Source of the DNA: Rhizodiscina lignyota
Lineage: Eukaryota > Ascomycota > Dothideomycetes > Aulographales > Rhizodiscinaceae
Assembly: GCA_010015805.1 (NCBI GenBank)
Contig: ML978130.1
Location: 558,001-622,000 of the forward strand
Reading direction: 5' to 3'
Length of the DNA stretch: 64,000 nucleotides
The notes under the pieces were generated by a model. The model was not told where the DNA came from. It searched no databases and saw only the letters and a program-made list of their open reading frames with translations. Shown here piece after piece: positions 22,349 to 33,857 of this stretch. The number at the start of each line of letters is the position of its first letter. The first letter of the stretch is position 1. The position numbers and the translations under genes were made by a program.

Positions 22349-22635
22349 AGGCTATTAGACTTGTCTTGGTGATTGTGCATATAGAGATCTATATTATCCG
22401 AGGCCTCTAGTTTGATATAATGAAATTAGCATCCCAACAGGCAAAGTTACCCGCAAGTCCTTCCATGTACCAGGTGTCATCATACTCAGGGATGAGTGAA
22501 TGCTGGTTGAAAAGCATGCTTGTATACCCACAGGTACATGCTCACTACCTGCTCAGCTACTGTTCCCTTTCCAACTCAGACACCGCCTTTTATTTGTCCT
22601 CGTCCCTGACATTACGCGCTGGTGGTGAGGTACAC

Positions 22636-24029
22636 TTATGTTCGAATAATCCATCGCGCTAGCAATTCGTCAACAACACAGAACGTCGGATCCCAGCTTG
22701 CAAATTTAGTGGTATGCATCTTCGATCTGCCCGAAAACTGCACCATCCTCTTTACTGGCCTTCGCATCTGCACACCGTGCATAGTCCCCGGGGAACCCGG
22801 ACCACCCAAAACTCCAGAAAAGATAGCTCTTGGAGGTCGATTGTCCCACCTAACATTTTGAGCGTCGAGGAATCCCCTTGGCGGTGGCAAGGGTGGTGGA
22901 GGACCAAGTTCGAGATCAGTATCCTCAGGTCTTAGAGTTTGTTGAGGTATCTGCGTTACCGGTGGTGGCGAGATCATTGCCTGAGGCAGCGCTTGGTGTA
23001 ACAGGGCACTATTGAATGTCAGTGTAATACTACACTTTGGAAAGTTGAATAGAAATAAGCATACCTTTCATCGTTTTGCTCCTTTCCGAATAGAGTCCTT
23101 TCGATCGTTGCAACTTGGCATGCAAGCGTATCAGCTTTCCAAAGGCACACTTCCAACTCGTTGATTTTCGAGGAGTCAGATGTGTCGGCGTCCAATTGCT
23201 CGATACTTGTGCTAGAACGGCTAATCGGTTTGCGCTTGAGAGGGGAAGGCTTGAATGAGTCGACCGCGATGCTCGAAGCGCTAATAGACGAACAATTGCT
23301 ATTCGACGGCTGCTCGGACATAATGGGTGGTATCTCTAGGCCGATATCTATCTGAGTGCGAGAGAATTCCATTTCTGAGATCCTTTCTTGAAGAGCGTCG
23401 ATGGCTGATTGCTGGGACTTGCTCCGAAAGTGCAGGTCGCGGATTCGTTCACACTCCATTCTCATTGTAGCCTCCATGAGTTTCCTGTACACGGTCAGCC
23501 TTTTCGGTTGTTCAGATAATGCGTCATTTTGTATGTATCAATCTGAACGTCCATTCAGCAGTACAACTCACCTGTTAGCAGTCCCGCTCGCAAAAGACAG
23601 GACCTCCAGCATGAGCGTAAGATTGGTTTTCAAGCTCTCCAGCCTCCGCTGCAGAAGCTCGATTTGAGGTTCTCTGGTGATTGGCCACAGAAACTTGTGT
23701 AAAGTAGGCAACCGTGGCCTGCCATCGAGTTGCCTCCTCGTCGTCCTGTTTGTCAATTGCTGTACTTCTTGGAAGATGGACTCGCATTGGTGTATGAAGC
23801 CCCGAACATCGTCAATAGCGCCCGGAGACACACTTCCTTCGATATCATGTTGCTGAAATACATTTCCGACGCTCTTGAGGGTATTCGAAGTGAGCTCGAC
23901 TTCACGAGCAATGTTAGAAGCGTTTGCGTCGGCTTGAGAGACAGAGCGGCAGTAATCATAGAGGACTGCGGAAAGCTTGATACCCGCTGTTGCGAGGCCA
24001 GTAAGCGATGCGGCCATGTCTAAGGCCAT
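22636..24029 (-). CDS. Orphan fungal STAND N-terminal-domain protein with coiled coil
   Basis: The ATG is at 24029-24027. Exons 24029-23572, 23484-23065 and 23008-22636, with introns of 87 and 56 bp, give 416 residues. The first 150 residues (MALDMAASLTGLATAGIKLS..., then ANASNIAREVELTSNTLKSV) form the helical domain found at the N-terminus of many fungal STAND/NLR proteins and in the azaphilone-cluster protein L group. A Gln/Glu-rich coiled coil (SQQSAIDALQERISEMEF), a Ser-rich basic linker (PLKRKPISRSSTS) and a Pro-rich C-terminus (LELGPPPPLPPPRG) follow. No NTPase, repeat or membrane segment. It may be a signalling adaptor or decoy partner of STAND proteins; the actual function is unknown. 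An upstream in-frame GTG at 24056 was not chosen because a good ATG follows. Confidence 0.75.
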
Positions 24030-25887
24030 TGTTTCTGAAGAAAAGGGAAGAGACACGAGAATGTGTTGGCGAATGTTGAAGATGAGATGAAGGAACGCAA
24101 GAAGTTTAAATATTGTTCAAAACACTCTAGGCTACAGAACGTTGTGTAGGAAAATACCAAATGACAGTATTCGACCCGGAGACGCCGTAGCATGCATGCA
24201 TGCTACTTTGGGTATTGGTTCGACACACTTCACATTTCTGCAAAGAATCTTCAGTTGCTTGTTTGCCTTATTTTTCGGGTACGGTGCTCGCGAACGCTCA
24301 TCGTGGTAGTATCTTCAGAGGCTCAGAGGTTCGTGACACCGTGCTCCTGGGATAAGATAGTACTCGAGGCACACCGCCACGATGTCGTTGACAGTCTTCT
24401 TCTCCCGCCGTCAAGTCTAACTGTCTTCGTCACAATGTTATACGTACGCCCATCCATTGCTGTCTCGACGAGACGGTTGTACAGCATCTTAATTCTGCAG
24501 AAACCGTTCTTGGACGCCCAATCAGCGAAACAACCAAAGATCATACTGTGGCTTAGTCCAGACACTTCAGCACTGATGCGCCTTATGATCTGCAATAAGC
24601 CGCCAGAAGTACGAAAGCACAGTGTACGCCTCAGCTATCTCCTCTGATAGTCCCTCACCAGACAAACGGTATTCGTCCAGAAACGGGCCGGGAATCATTC
24701 AGCAGCCCATGACAACGGAGACAACGCTCCTGTCTCTCGCACCCGCCCAGTGTTCTCACTTCATGCTGTCAGGACAACTGGGAGTACGGCAAGATACGTC
24801 CTTGACTCGGTCAAATGTATGCATGGATAGAACAACGGTCGTGGAATTTTTGGAGTACGGAGGACAGAGTAAGCCATTGGGACAACTGGTCGAAACCAAA
24901 TCCAATAATGATGAGCTTAACCTGTTGACTGCCGTTCATCGAGGTGATGGGAATCTGCTCTCTGTCATTTCAGCTCTATTGATTGTTTGGTTGTTCCACA
25001 TTCGAAAGGCCAAGAGCCGTTGCTGCCTTGGGATATGCAGGTGACAGATCCATGAAGAACATGTCTCGATGATGCGCTTCCTGCTCAGAGCAAGTGGGTC
25101 AGAACATTTCAATCGCGTTCCACCAAAAAGATTCAGCTTGCATCGTTTCTGCAGTTGTCTGTCTTGGGAGTAGATCATCGGTTTCTTGTTTGCTGTGGCA
25201 CATTTTGACAGCACGCCGTGACGCCTCGAGCGGGAAGCTGCAGGAGACGCTTCCTCGCGGCGCAGCAGATGATGAAACCCTCGTGGGAATGAAGTTAATG
25301 CATGGTTGCTTTCGTGCATCCGAGCATTACTCAAGAGAAGCGAGATATATGGCTCTTCTTGCTGCAAGTCATTTTCTTTCCGACCAGGCTGAAAGGCTCG
25401 GTGGATGGCTGAATATCGAATCGCTATGTGTAGGGTTATCCCTTGAACCCTACTAAAGGACCAGGATGTCACTCGAAGCTCGCAAACATATACGACGAGA
25501 GCGGATCCCCACCGTGGGCAGTTCGGATGCTTTCAAAGGTCGAAACCATGCGAATCCCGGCAGATGAGGTTGTGTTCCTGCCAAGCAATTTCCAGACAGG
25601 GAAGTTGGCGACGCCGATGACGGCAAGCTCGAAGCTTAACCGGCCTTTTCATGCATCACCTCCGCACTCTCCACCAAGCTACTGCTTGTAAATCATCTCC
25701 ATGACTTTACGAAAGCCCTACCAACGTTCTCGCCCCGCGTCAGTTCGATTCCAAATTTCCCGTCAGTCCCGCGAGCGGGGTATTGTTGCGCGAGCAGCGC
25801 AGCCATGTATATACAGTCTTGTCACCATGGCGTCGACATTCTCAAGGACGCTTCCGGACGGAGGGAAGTCGTATTTGAGCCTTCGCA
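24030..25887. other. Intergenic, 1.9 kb, nothing recognised
   Basis: Open frames of up to 178 codons exist (25472-24936 minus, 25456-25094 region plus) but are Ser/Arg/Leu-rich, mutually overlapping and without any family motif. Divergent promoters of the flanking genes are expected here. Confidence 0.45.
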
Positions 25888-27673
25888 ATGGGATCTGCAC
25901 GCCTTGTTGTTCTTCTGACAATCCTCGTCTCAATCGCCCTGGGATCTCCTACCGGTCCATGGAGTCCTGACTGGAATCATGGTGGAAGCTATGGAGGCCA
26001 CGGCGGAAAGTCATTTAACCATGGAGAGGGTGTGATTGTAGACTTGGGCTACGCAACCTACAGAGGCGTGGGCCTGGCTGCTGGCGCCAATCAGTTTCTT
26101 GGTATGCGTTTTGCTGCTCCACCCCTCGGAAATTTGAGATGGAGGGCACCTCAAGACCCAAAGAAAGAAGAAGGCGTCCAAGATGCTTCAGCGGTAAGTG
26201 CCCAGCTGAGCGTAAACAACAAGGTCAAGATCCTAACAAAATGTAGTTCGGCCCCATCTGTGTAGGAACAGACCAGCAAGTAAACGTCAATCAGACGGAG
26301 GATTGCCTCTACATTAACGTCTTTGCGCCTTCGAACGCAGGGCCTGGCTCGAAACTTCCTGTCTGGTTTTATATCCAAGGCGGCGGATACGCAAACAATT
26401 CAAATGCCAATTATAATGGCACGGACGTTATTGTGAAGTCCAACCACAACGTCGTGGTGGTCAATTTTAACTACCGCGTTGGAGCCCTAGGCTTTCTGGC
26501 TAGCGAGAAGGTCAAGCAAAATGGAGACCTCAATGTCGGTTTGCTTGACGAGCGTAAAGCCATGCACTGGGTGCAGAAGTACATACATCTGGTACGCATG
26601 TCGATGCCCACATGTGTAGAGTGATGACTGATGTTTTATGTTAGTTTGGCGGCGATAAGGAACATGTTGTGATCCACGGACCATCTGCTGGTGGTGGTTC
26701 CATAGCTTTCCAGCTCGCTGCATACGGTGGACGCGACGAGAAACTGTTTGTTGGAGCAATTGCGGAGTCGCCATTTTTCCCCACTCATCGAACAGTGCCA
26801 GAGTTGGAATTCCAATACATACGGTTCTTGAAGGACATTGGATGTGATAAAGCCAGCGATCCGCTGGCCTGCGCCCGTTCCACAGATATTAATACCATCC
26901 AGAAGGCGAATGTGTTGCAGGACCATCCGTTCCCTGGTGCCTCTGGTGACTCGCTTTGGTACTTCTTGCCATGTGTCGATGGCACTTTCTCCCAAGATTT
27001 CTTGTACTCGCAATTCGAGAAAGGCCAATTCGTCCGTGTTCCTACCATGGTGGCAGGCGATACAAATGAAGGAGATACGTTTGTCCCGAATGCGTCCAGT
27101 GCAGCGGAGGTGGCGGCTTTCTTCAAGGACAATTTTCCGAAACTAAACAGCAAAGAGCTGGATGAGATCAATAAGCTTTATCCTCGGGAGGCACGCCCAC
27201 TGCACAACGCCTACTTCGCTTCAGCGTCAGACGCGTATGGTGATTCCGTTTTCACCTGCGGTGGCCTCGTAATCTCCGATGCTGTTTCTAAGTATGTCTC
27301 GCCGAACGAGATCTGGACTTACAGATACAACGTAGTAGATCCGGCAAATGCAGCGCAAGGACTTGGGGTAACGCATACATCCGAAACTCCCGCAATCTTC
27401 GGTGTTGGCTTTGCTGGTGGAGTCGGAAGCGCACTTGCTACCACAAACGCCGCTGTCGTTCCCATTGTCATGGACTATTATCTCAGTTTCGTGCAGACTT
27501 TGAATCCGAACAAGCTAAAAAGCTCGACTGCGCCGACCTGGGAAGCTTATGGCGCTAGTGGAAAGGAACGTCTGAGGATCGAAGTCACTGGATCCGAAAT
27601 GGAACATATCCCAGGGATTCAGCAAAAGCGCTGTGCGTTTTGGGATAAGGTTAGTCCTACTATGGAGCAGTGA
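25888..27673 (+). CDS. Secreted type-B carboxylesterase/lipase
   Basis: An alpha/beta hydrolase of the cholinesterase-like family that cleaves carboxylic esters extracellularly. Three exons (25888-26193, 26247-26591, 26645-27673) with two 53-bp introns give 559 residues. Signal peptide: MGSARLVVLLTILVSIALGS, followed by a Gly/His-rich stretch (about 22-47). Family blocks: GMRFAAPPLGNLRWRAPQDP, EDCLYINVFAPSN, LPVWFYIQGGGYANNSNANY (oxyanion hole), VVVNFNYRVGALGFLAS, LLDERKAMHWVQKYI and FGGDKEHVVIHGPSAGGGS. The nucleophile is Ser231. The usual GESAG elbow is here GPSAG, with Pro in place of Glu. The catalytic His is probably in GVTHTSETPAIFG. Convergent with nothing; it stands alone between two intergenic stretches. 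Confidence 0.9.
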
Positions 27674-28181
27674 GACGGCGGTCGTCGGCCGCCCGCTGTC
27701 CGTTGCGCACATACTCCGATAGTAATAGTGGACGCAATGCGCACAAGCGTGTTGTATATAATGAATGGCTTGTCTGAAAATTCAAAATTATGAAAGATTA
27801 TACCTTGATCATGTATGAAATTCGTAAGATCTGACTGACTGTTCGGGATGGGGAACGAGCTGTATGTGGTTATTGTGAAAGAGCTTCCTCTCATTTCTTG
27901 CTGGAATGAAGCGTATTGTCCATTTTTGCGTTCCAAACAGCGTCTTCAGTGATACTGGTAGTTAAACAAGCTGCGGGACATGGTATTTGCAATTCCTGGG
28001 CAAAAGTGGGGACATAGGAATATCGGATCCCGCAAGCGGAGCCCTGGTTCCATTCTCTGTTACTTATCTATGTGGTGTGTCAATATCCAAAATCGGGCCG
28101 AGCAGTTCGATTCCTGAAGCTTTCTAGTTAATTTTTCAATTTTCACATTTCTTCCTTAAGTGCTTAATTAATTCCTCCGAT
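27674..28181. other. Intergenic, nothing recognised
   Basis: About 500 bp between two plus-strand genes, presumably terminator of the esterase and promoter of the nitrilase. AT-rich just before 28182. Confidence 0.4.
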
Positions 28182-29183
28182 ATGAGTGGACTTGGCGGTC
28201 TCAATAAGACGACTGGCGGCATCGTCATCGCCGCTGTACAATCCCAGTTATTTCACGTTGCTACTCCAGAAGATTTATCCAAGGCAACGAAACATGTCTG
28301 CGACTTGGTGCGACAAGCTAAACGCGCAAATCCGGTGACGGATCTCGTTCTCTTTCCGGAATATAGTATCCATGGCCTAACGATGGACATGAATCCGGTT
28401 ATCATGTGCACGATGGATGGTCCTGAGATTGCCGCGTTCAAGCAAGTGTGCAAGGAAGAGAATGTCTGGGGTATATTCAGCATCATGGAGAAGAACAAGC
28501 TTGGAAACCCTTGGAATGTCGGCGTCACAATTAACTCGTCCGGAGAGGTGGTGGATTACTACCGCAAAATGCATCCTTGGATTCCAGTAGAGCCGTGGTA
28601 CCCTGGCAATCAAGGCATCTCTGTATTCACGGGTCCTGGCGGAGTGAAGATGTCTCTCATCATCTGCCACGATGGCATGTTCCCCGAAATGGCACGGGAA
28701 GCAGCGTATCTGGGTGCGGAAGTCATGTTCCGTACTGCGGGATACACACCACCAATCAAGCAGGGCTGGGAGATCACCAACCGATCCAACGCATTTACGA
28801 ATCTGATGTACACCGTCAGTGTTGCTCTCGCGGGCACAGACGGCACGTGGAGAAGTATGGGGCAGGCGATGTTCGTTGATCCTGAGGGCAATGTTCTTGT
28901 GCAAGGAGACAATATTCCAGACCAGATTGTGACTTGTGAGGTCCGAGCCGAGGAGGTTAGGCGGCGAAGGCGGGAGTGGGGTGTTGAGAACAATCTCTTC
29001 CAGCTCGGGCATCGAGGGTATGTCGCAGTTAAAGGTGGTGCTGGCGATTGCCCGTACAAGTATATGAGAGACTTGATGAAGGGACAGTACGCTCAGGCTG
29101 AGGATAAGGAAGTACACGTAAGGGATGGGACAGTATGTGGCTTTCCAAAACCTAAAGATGCTTTCGTGGACGAAATATCATAA
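28182..29183 (+). CDS. Formamidase-type carbon-nitrogen hydrolase (nitrilase superfamily)
   Basis: Intronless, 333 residues. Hydrolyses short amides such as formamide to ammonia and acid; cytosolic, no signal peptide. The Glu-Lys-Cys triad is visible: Glu60 in [11 protein letters not shown], Lys129 in [19 protein letters not shown] and Cys162 in [19 protein letters not shown]. The sequence and length closely resemble AmiF-type formamidases, including the Trp-rich segment after the lysine and the late block [18 protein letters not shown]-terminal extension includes [17 protein letters not shown]. Its single exon among intron-rich neighbours, and its similarity to bacterial AmiF-type enzymes, leave horizontal origin open. 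Aliphatic amidase (AmiE type) is the alternative substrate class. Likely role is nitrogen scavenging. Confidence 0.9.
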   Translation: MSGLGGLNKTTGGIVIAAVQSQLFHVATPEDLSKATKHVCDLVRQAKRANPVTDLVLFPEYSIHGLTMDMNPVIMCTMDGPEIAAFKQVCKEENVWGIFSIMEKNKLGNPWNVGVTINSSGEVVDYYRKMHPWIPVEPWYPGNQGISVFTGPGGVKMSLIICHDGMFPEMAREAAYLGAEVMFRTAGYTPPIKQGWEITNRSNAFTNLMYTVSVALAGTDGTWRSMGQAMFVDPEGNVLVQGDNIPDQIVTCEVRAEEVRRRRREWGVENNLFQLGHRGYVAVKGGAGDCPYKYMRDLMKGQYAQAEDKEVHVRDGTVCGFPKPKDAFVDEIS

Positions 29184-29539
29184 ACATGTCGAAGTTTCGC
29201 TTTCTACACGTGCGATGCTCGTGGGTGCCTATATATTCGTCAGTATTTACAGTTAGAATGTATGTCGAATGTACAAATTCGATTATTGTTGCGTGTTTGT
29301 AGATGAGGATCCTCTCGTTTTGTTTGATGGTGATAGATGTTGAGTTTCATACATACCCCTGAGCACGAAGGGTGGAGCGGAGCGGAGGTATTGACGTGGC
29401 TGTGGTGGCTGGTGCCAGGCACGATCCAATGGCCAGGGAGCTCAAATGCAGCCAGCTTGACAGCAACATCGCCCTGCAACTCGTCTCTCAACTCCTCTCT
29501 GGCTGTTGACATCCTCGGACAAATAATTCCTGGTGCAAG
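29184..29539. other. Intergenic, nothing recognised
   Basis: Short spacer with the promoter of the SNARE gene; no coding signal. Confidence 0.4.
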
Positions 29540-30370
29540 ATGATGAGCTCCACAAACGGCGAGGATCCGTTCCTCCAAGTTCAGGCGTAAGTTGGACCCA
29601 CAGGCAGGTGTCTTCGTGTCACGAAGCTGATGACGCCTAGGGATGTACTTTCTCTGCTGAACACAACGCGGCCGTTATTCTCTTCCTACCTTCGAATACG
29701 ATCCTCTGCTTCGTCTGCAACATCCCCAGAACTTGTCGATGCGCGCAATGAGCTCGAAACCACACTGCAAGACCTCAATGCTGATTTACGCGACCTTGTT
29801 GAAAGCGTCAAGGCGGTCGAGCATGATCCATATCGATATGGCTTGGAGGTTGAAGAAGTGGAGCGTCGACGGAAGCTGGTAGAAGAAGTCGGAACCGAAG
29901 TGGAGAATATGAGAGAGGAGCTGCTGAAGACGGTCCAAGAAGCGCAGAGCAAGGGTAAAGGCGCTGTGAATGGGGATGTCTTGCCAGACCCAGACTCCTT
30001 TGATGATCAAGATGATTACGCAGCTTTCGAGCAGGAGCGACAAATGGAGTTGATGCATGAGCAGGACGAGGCTCTGGATGGGGTATTCCGTACTGTCGGT
30101 AACCTACGACAGCAGGCAGATGACATGGGACGAGAGCTTGAAGAGCAAGGGGAGATGCTGCACGAAGTCGACACAGTGGCAGATCGCGTTGGAGGGAAAA
30201 TCCAAGATGGTATCAAGCGTGTCGGCTGGGTCATGAAGAGGAATGAGGGTACGTCTGTGATTCTATCGTGGTTGATAAAACTAACAGCTGTAGACTCTCT
30301 GTCCTCTTGTTGCATCGGCTTGCTCATTCTCGTCCTCATAATACTCCTTATTCTTGTTCTAGTGCTATGA
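29540..30370 (+). CDS. TLG1: Tlg1/syntaxin-6-like Qc-SNARE
   Basis: A t-SNARE for fusion of endosome-derived vesicles with the late Golgi. Exon 1 (29540-29586) encodes MMSSTNGEDPFLQVQ, a 54-bp intron (29587-29640) leads to exon 2 (29641-30248, beginning DVLSLLNTTRPLFSSYLRIR), and a 45-bp intron (30249-30293) precedes exon 3 (30294-30370); total 243 residues. The N-terminal syntaxin-6 domain covers about residues 5-110. The SNARE motif runs about 153-216 (LMHEQDEALDGVFRTVGNLR onward), with the central Gln in EEQGEML as expected of a Qc-SNARE. The protein ends in a single tail anchor rich in Leu/Ile/Val, preceded by a Cys pair (SSCCIGLL) that may be palmitoylated. A second in-frame ATG at 29543 is an equally good start. 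Confidence 0.92.
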
Positions 30371-30767
30371 AACTGAGCGCCGCATTGTTCCAAGAGTGAG
30401 ATCCTGGCCCCAGAAGCTCGGAACTTTAGAGTATGAGTGGCTGGTATACGACATTCCTCGCGTACGAGCCATTACACCCGACGCCCCGCGAACCTGAGGA
30501 ATGTATACGTACGGGTATACACACCGTCACATGCTAAATATTACAACTGCGGTTGACGTTGGCTGGGAGGATTGCAATGCATCTGCACTATCTACCCCAC
30601 CACTGGAAGCATTAATGCTTGGGAACCGACCTCGAATATCTGCCTGGGCTCTGCCTCTCTATCTATCATTAAGGCTCGTGGACACACTCGAAACTACCAA
30701 TTTCTTGAGGGGACACTCCCCGACTTGGTGTTTGGACTTCCATAATTAACCGCTTGAATCGACTGAG
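30371..30767. other. Intergenic, nothing recognised
   Basis: Spacer between two plus-strand genes; no coding signal. Confidence 0.4.
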
Positions 30768-31975
30768 ATGGACGGAAGACGACGCTTCAGTGGAAGAGCA
30801 CTCTCCTTTGGATCATTATATCGCGGCCCCTTGCGCACTCTTTCTGCACCCAGGAAAACACCTAAGAGAAGAAGGTCACTTATTACAGTTGTTGTATGCC
30901 TCAATGGACTGATGTGGCTCTCCATCCTCGTCTTAGTCCTCACGATTTATCTCGTTACGAACAGTGCTGGAGATGCTGCAGTCGACTCAATATTTATACT
31001 TCAGTTTGCCTCAGTAAGTGAGATACGCGCTTCCTCGGCAGAGTGCACATTGCTAATCAGATTATGACAGTCCATATTGTCTATTGCCTACGTGGTGCTC
31101 CACTCAGTTATCGCTCGGAGCCGCAACAATAAGCTATTTTCGCAGGCGCAAACAGCAACACAGTCCCACTGGAATCATGCCGCTGTGCGAATATCAGGTG
31201 CTATCTGCATGCTTTGGGCTTTGGCTACTGGATGGGACATCGTCATGGCTTTGCGGCAACCTACCTGTGCCCTCTCCGGTCATGCTGGTTCTTTATGGCG
31301 GTCTCCGAATGCCTGCCTTGCGCATCAGCTTGGAACTTGCATTTCTTCACTTACCTTGTATGTTTCTCATTCATTTCACATCTGTTACGATCCTAACCAA
31401 GTCATAGTTTCGATTCCATTTGCCTTCTAGCCATTCTCACGGAAGTGAGACGCCCTTTTGAAGCGCACCTTTTCGGATATGCAATGGAAGGGCCCAACCT
31501 GTCAAAGTGTTCCGAGAAGCCCATTTACGACTCGTCTTCGTCAATGATTCTGCATGGTAGTGGCGGATGCCAACCCGTTCATCCCGGTCTCCGGTGTACG
31601 ACAACAACGATCTGTATGTTCCATACGACTTCAAATTCGAATGTACGTCTACCGACATCGGCGCCGCCATCTGCCGTCCTCGGACTAGGCATATACGCGC
31701 CACCTCCACCCATGGCGCCTAGACGAGTCAGCATGGTTTCGTCGCTGGTAGTCTCGCCCAGACCATCACCAGTACGGTCTCGCTCGACGGACAGCAACCG
31801 CACATCTTCGATATCATGCTGCTCTTCACTTCCACCGCCACAATTTCGGACCAACCTCATCACCTCAAAAGATCTCGCTACTCCTCCCGTTGCCATTCGA
31901 CGGAATAGCGCGGTGTACAAAGCTGTGCATCTAGCCAAAGACAGAGACTACATAGAAATGTCATCCAATGAATGA
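30768..31975 (+). CDS. Four-span fungal membrane protein, unknown function
   Basis: Exons 30768-31013, 31071-31357 and 31408-31975, with introns of 57 and 50 bp, give 366 residues. Hydrophobic spans lie near residues 37-62 (VVVCLNGLMWLSILVLVLTI), 75-100 (through the first splice: FILQFASSILSIAYVVLHSV), 118-140 (ISGAICMLWALATGWDIVMA) and 168-190 (LTFFDSICLLAILTEVRRPF). The first half is thus a four-helix, MARVEL-like topology with a basic N-terminus. The cytosolic second half is Ser/Pro/Arg-rich (APPPPMAPRRVSMVSSLVVS) and probably phosphorylated. I do not recognise a named family. The splice at 31357/31408 is chosen because it alone opens the long downstream frame. Confidence 0.7.
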
Positions 31976-32117
31976 TCTCTGGGCTGTTATCATTATTTAC
32001 CTTCACAAGTCCATGGCTTTCATAAACTTCTTAATTCCATGCTCAATTTGAGCTTAGATGTGTCCGAATGCATCAATGTGGCTTCCTCTCCATTTCTTTT
32101 GTCAGTGTGAGGAGTTT

Positions 32118-32660
32118 TCATTCCCGGGCAATTAGTTCATCGAACTTTGCGAGCTCGTCAAACTTATCCGCCAATGCTTGTGCTCGACCTTCAGGTTCCC
32201 TGCGCATAGCTCGATCAAAACCCACAATGCATGAGATTGCGACCTCGGCGAGTTGATGGTGCTCTGTTCGCTGTTGCAGCTCAGCCACGATTCTGCGCTT
32301 CTATGCCTTGAATGCTGCCCGCATTCATTCCTATGCATAGGATGGACCGAGCGACATTCTCCATGCAGGGGTGATGGAGTTTGTATTGAATGGTCTCGAG
32401 GTAATCAAATATCAAAAGAGCGGAGTCAGGGCAGCCTCCGTCGCTTGCTGGGAAATGATTGGGTGCATGGGATGCGGAAGTGTGGACCACTCTCGAGGTT
32501 GTCAACTTCAGCAAACGTGAAACCATCAGCGCCCTTTGGCAATGCGTTGTGGCCCGAGCATGAGCAATATGAGTGGCAAACTTTGTGAATACAAAGTGAA
32601 ACAAGGCGTGAGACGGCTCTATTGCATACAGGCTGGATCAATCTTAAACTCCTCATGTCC
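32118..32660 (-). pseudogene. Degenerate or multiply spliced coding remnant near the RiPP-like block
   Basis: Three successive reading frames look protein-like: HSYCSCSGHNALPKGADGF then FTFAEVDNLESG (about 32590-32480); CPDSALLIFDYLETIQYKLH, then HPCMENVARSILCIG and MNAGSIQGIEAQNR (about 32440-32285); and VAELQQRTEHHQLAEVAISC onward to a stop at 32118. A 43-bp intron could join the first two. The second and third are offset by one base with no good intron, suggesting a frameshift. Cys-rich and then helical C-terminal character is reminiscent of the C-terminal half of fungal Zn2Cys6 pathway regulators, but no zinc cluster is found upstream before the UstYa gene. Treated as a possible decayed cluster gene; the family is not established. 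Confidence 0.3.
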
Positions 32661-32937
32661 TCATTAAGGCCGAAAGAGAGCCACCACTAAACGTCTTCAT
32701 TGTCAGTGTTTGGTCCTTTATGGTTGTTCTTACCATGGAAATACTGGGCAAAGTATGAGAAACAGGACATGATGGGTTCAAAAGTCGTGCAAAGCTCAAA
32801 GATCATGTACGGCGCAGCAACGTGGACGATCTAGACACTGTATCTACATGCAGGGGATTACATTGACCTGGTGCAGTGGAACGCCTAAGCTTCGCTGCAG
32901 CATCTAATTTGTCTGTACGATAAGCAAAACTCATACC

Positions 32938-33857
32938 TCAGGGTCGAAGATCGCCTGCTCGATGCACTTTCGTCCATTCGAAGATCGGCTCGAACTTGCG
33001 ACAGTGTTGCAGGCCATCAAAGATTGGCGTATTCTTCTGGATCGCCTCATTCCAATGAAACGACACAATTGAGACGTCCCCGTGGCATGTCAGAACCTGG
33101 CGAAGATAGTCTGCGCAGTGGTCTGCCAACATTAGCGAGATACATTCAGTACGTATCATAAAGGGTACAAACCCAAGTGAGCGATCGCCTTCCGATCCAA
33201 CGCTGCGTTTCCCTTGCTACTCGCAAACATATTTCGACGAAGGGCGTCGACACAGTGAAGCTGGTGAAACATACCAACAGCAGCAAGGTATGTCCCCGGC
33301 TCCTGGTTCCACTCTACAGTCTGGTTCGGAAGCTGCGCTGCTTGATCACGGTCCAGCTTTATGATGCCAACTGCTTTGAGTCAGCATCACCTTCTACACA
33401 ATGGCTTTCCTCGGAGCCCAGGATCGTACCCTCTGTCAATTCTTCCCACGCTTTTGTGTTCTCCTCAGTGGGCTCGCCTTGGAACTGAGTTCTATCGTTC
33501 GCGAATCCTGTGGAGAAGAGACGATTTTCATATTCAACGAGACTCGCTAATGGAGCTTTGATCAAATCAGTCAATCAACAAACGAAGTATATTTAAGGGA
33601 GCTAAGGACTAACAATATATATCTAAGGTGTCGGTTCGGCTGGTGGATGTTCGCGAGAGCATTGTGGATAATATGAGAAGGACCCACATTCCGACGAGGA
33701 CAGCATGAAGAGACAGAAGAGGCCAATGCCATTTCCTGGATCCCCTGCTGCATTTTGAACACTGTGGCTCTATACGTTCAGACTCTTTACTCTCGATGTC
33801 GTTTGCCGTCTCTCGAAGAGGTGTGTACGTCCATTTTCGATCTTGCTTGGACTCCAT
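32938..33857 (-). CDS. UstYa-like DUF3328 protein 1 (RiPP cyclase/oxidase family)
   Basis: UstYa-family proteins catalyse oxidative macrocyclisation in fungal RiPPs such as ustiloxin and asperipin, and act in the secretory route. The ATG is at 33857-33855. Exons 33857-33614, 33555-33398, 33356-33173 and 33122-32938, with introns of 58, 41 and 50 bp, give 256 residues. One membrane span near 45-67 (WPLLSLHAVLVGMWVLLILS) follows a cytosolic N-terminus. The lumenal domain has VEYENRLFSTGF, TKAWEELTEG, NQTVEWNQEP and then the two hallmark motifs HQLHC (165-169) and DHCADYLRQ (196-204), followed by HCRKFEPIFEW near the end. The 41-bp second intron is short, and that junction (SHC/LDRDQ) is the least certain. 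Divergent from the candidate precursor gene, with a shared 579-bp promoter region. Confidence 0.85.

Noticed and set aside
24936-25472. 178-codon minus-strand frame between the STAND-domain gene and the esterase
   Set aside because: Low-information Ser/Arg/Leu composition, overlapped by a 120-codon frame on the other strand; no family resemblance.
31358-31407. Apparent early stop in the four-span membrane protein (frame ending at 31430)
   Set aside because: Splicing the 50-bp intron moves into the long downstream frame to 31975.
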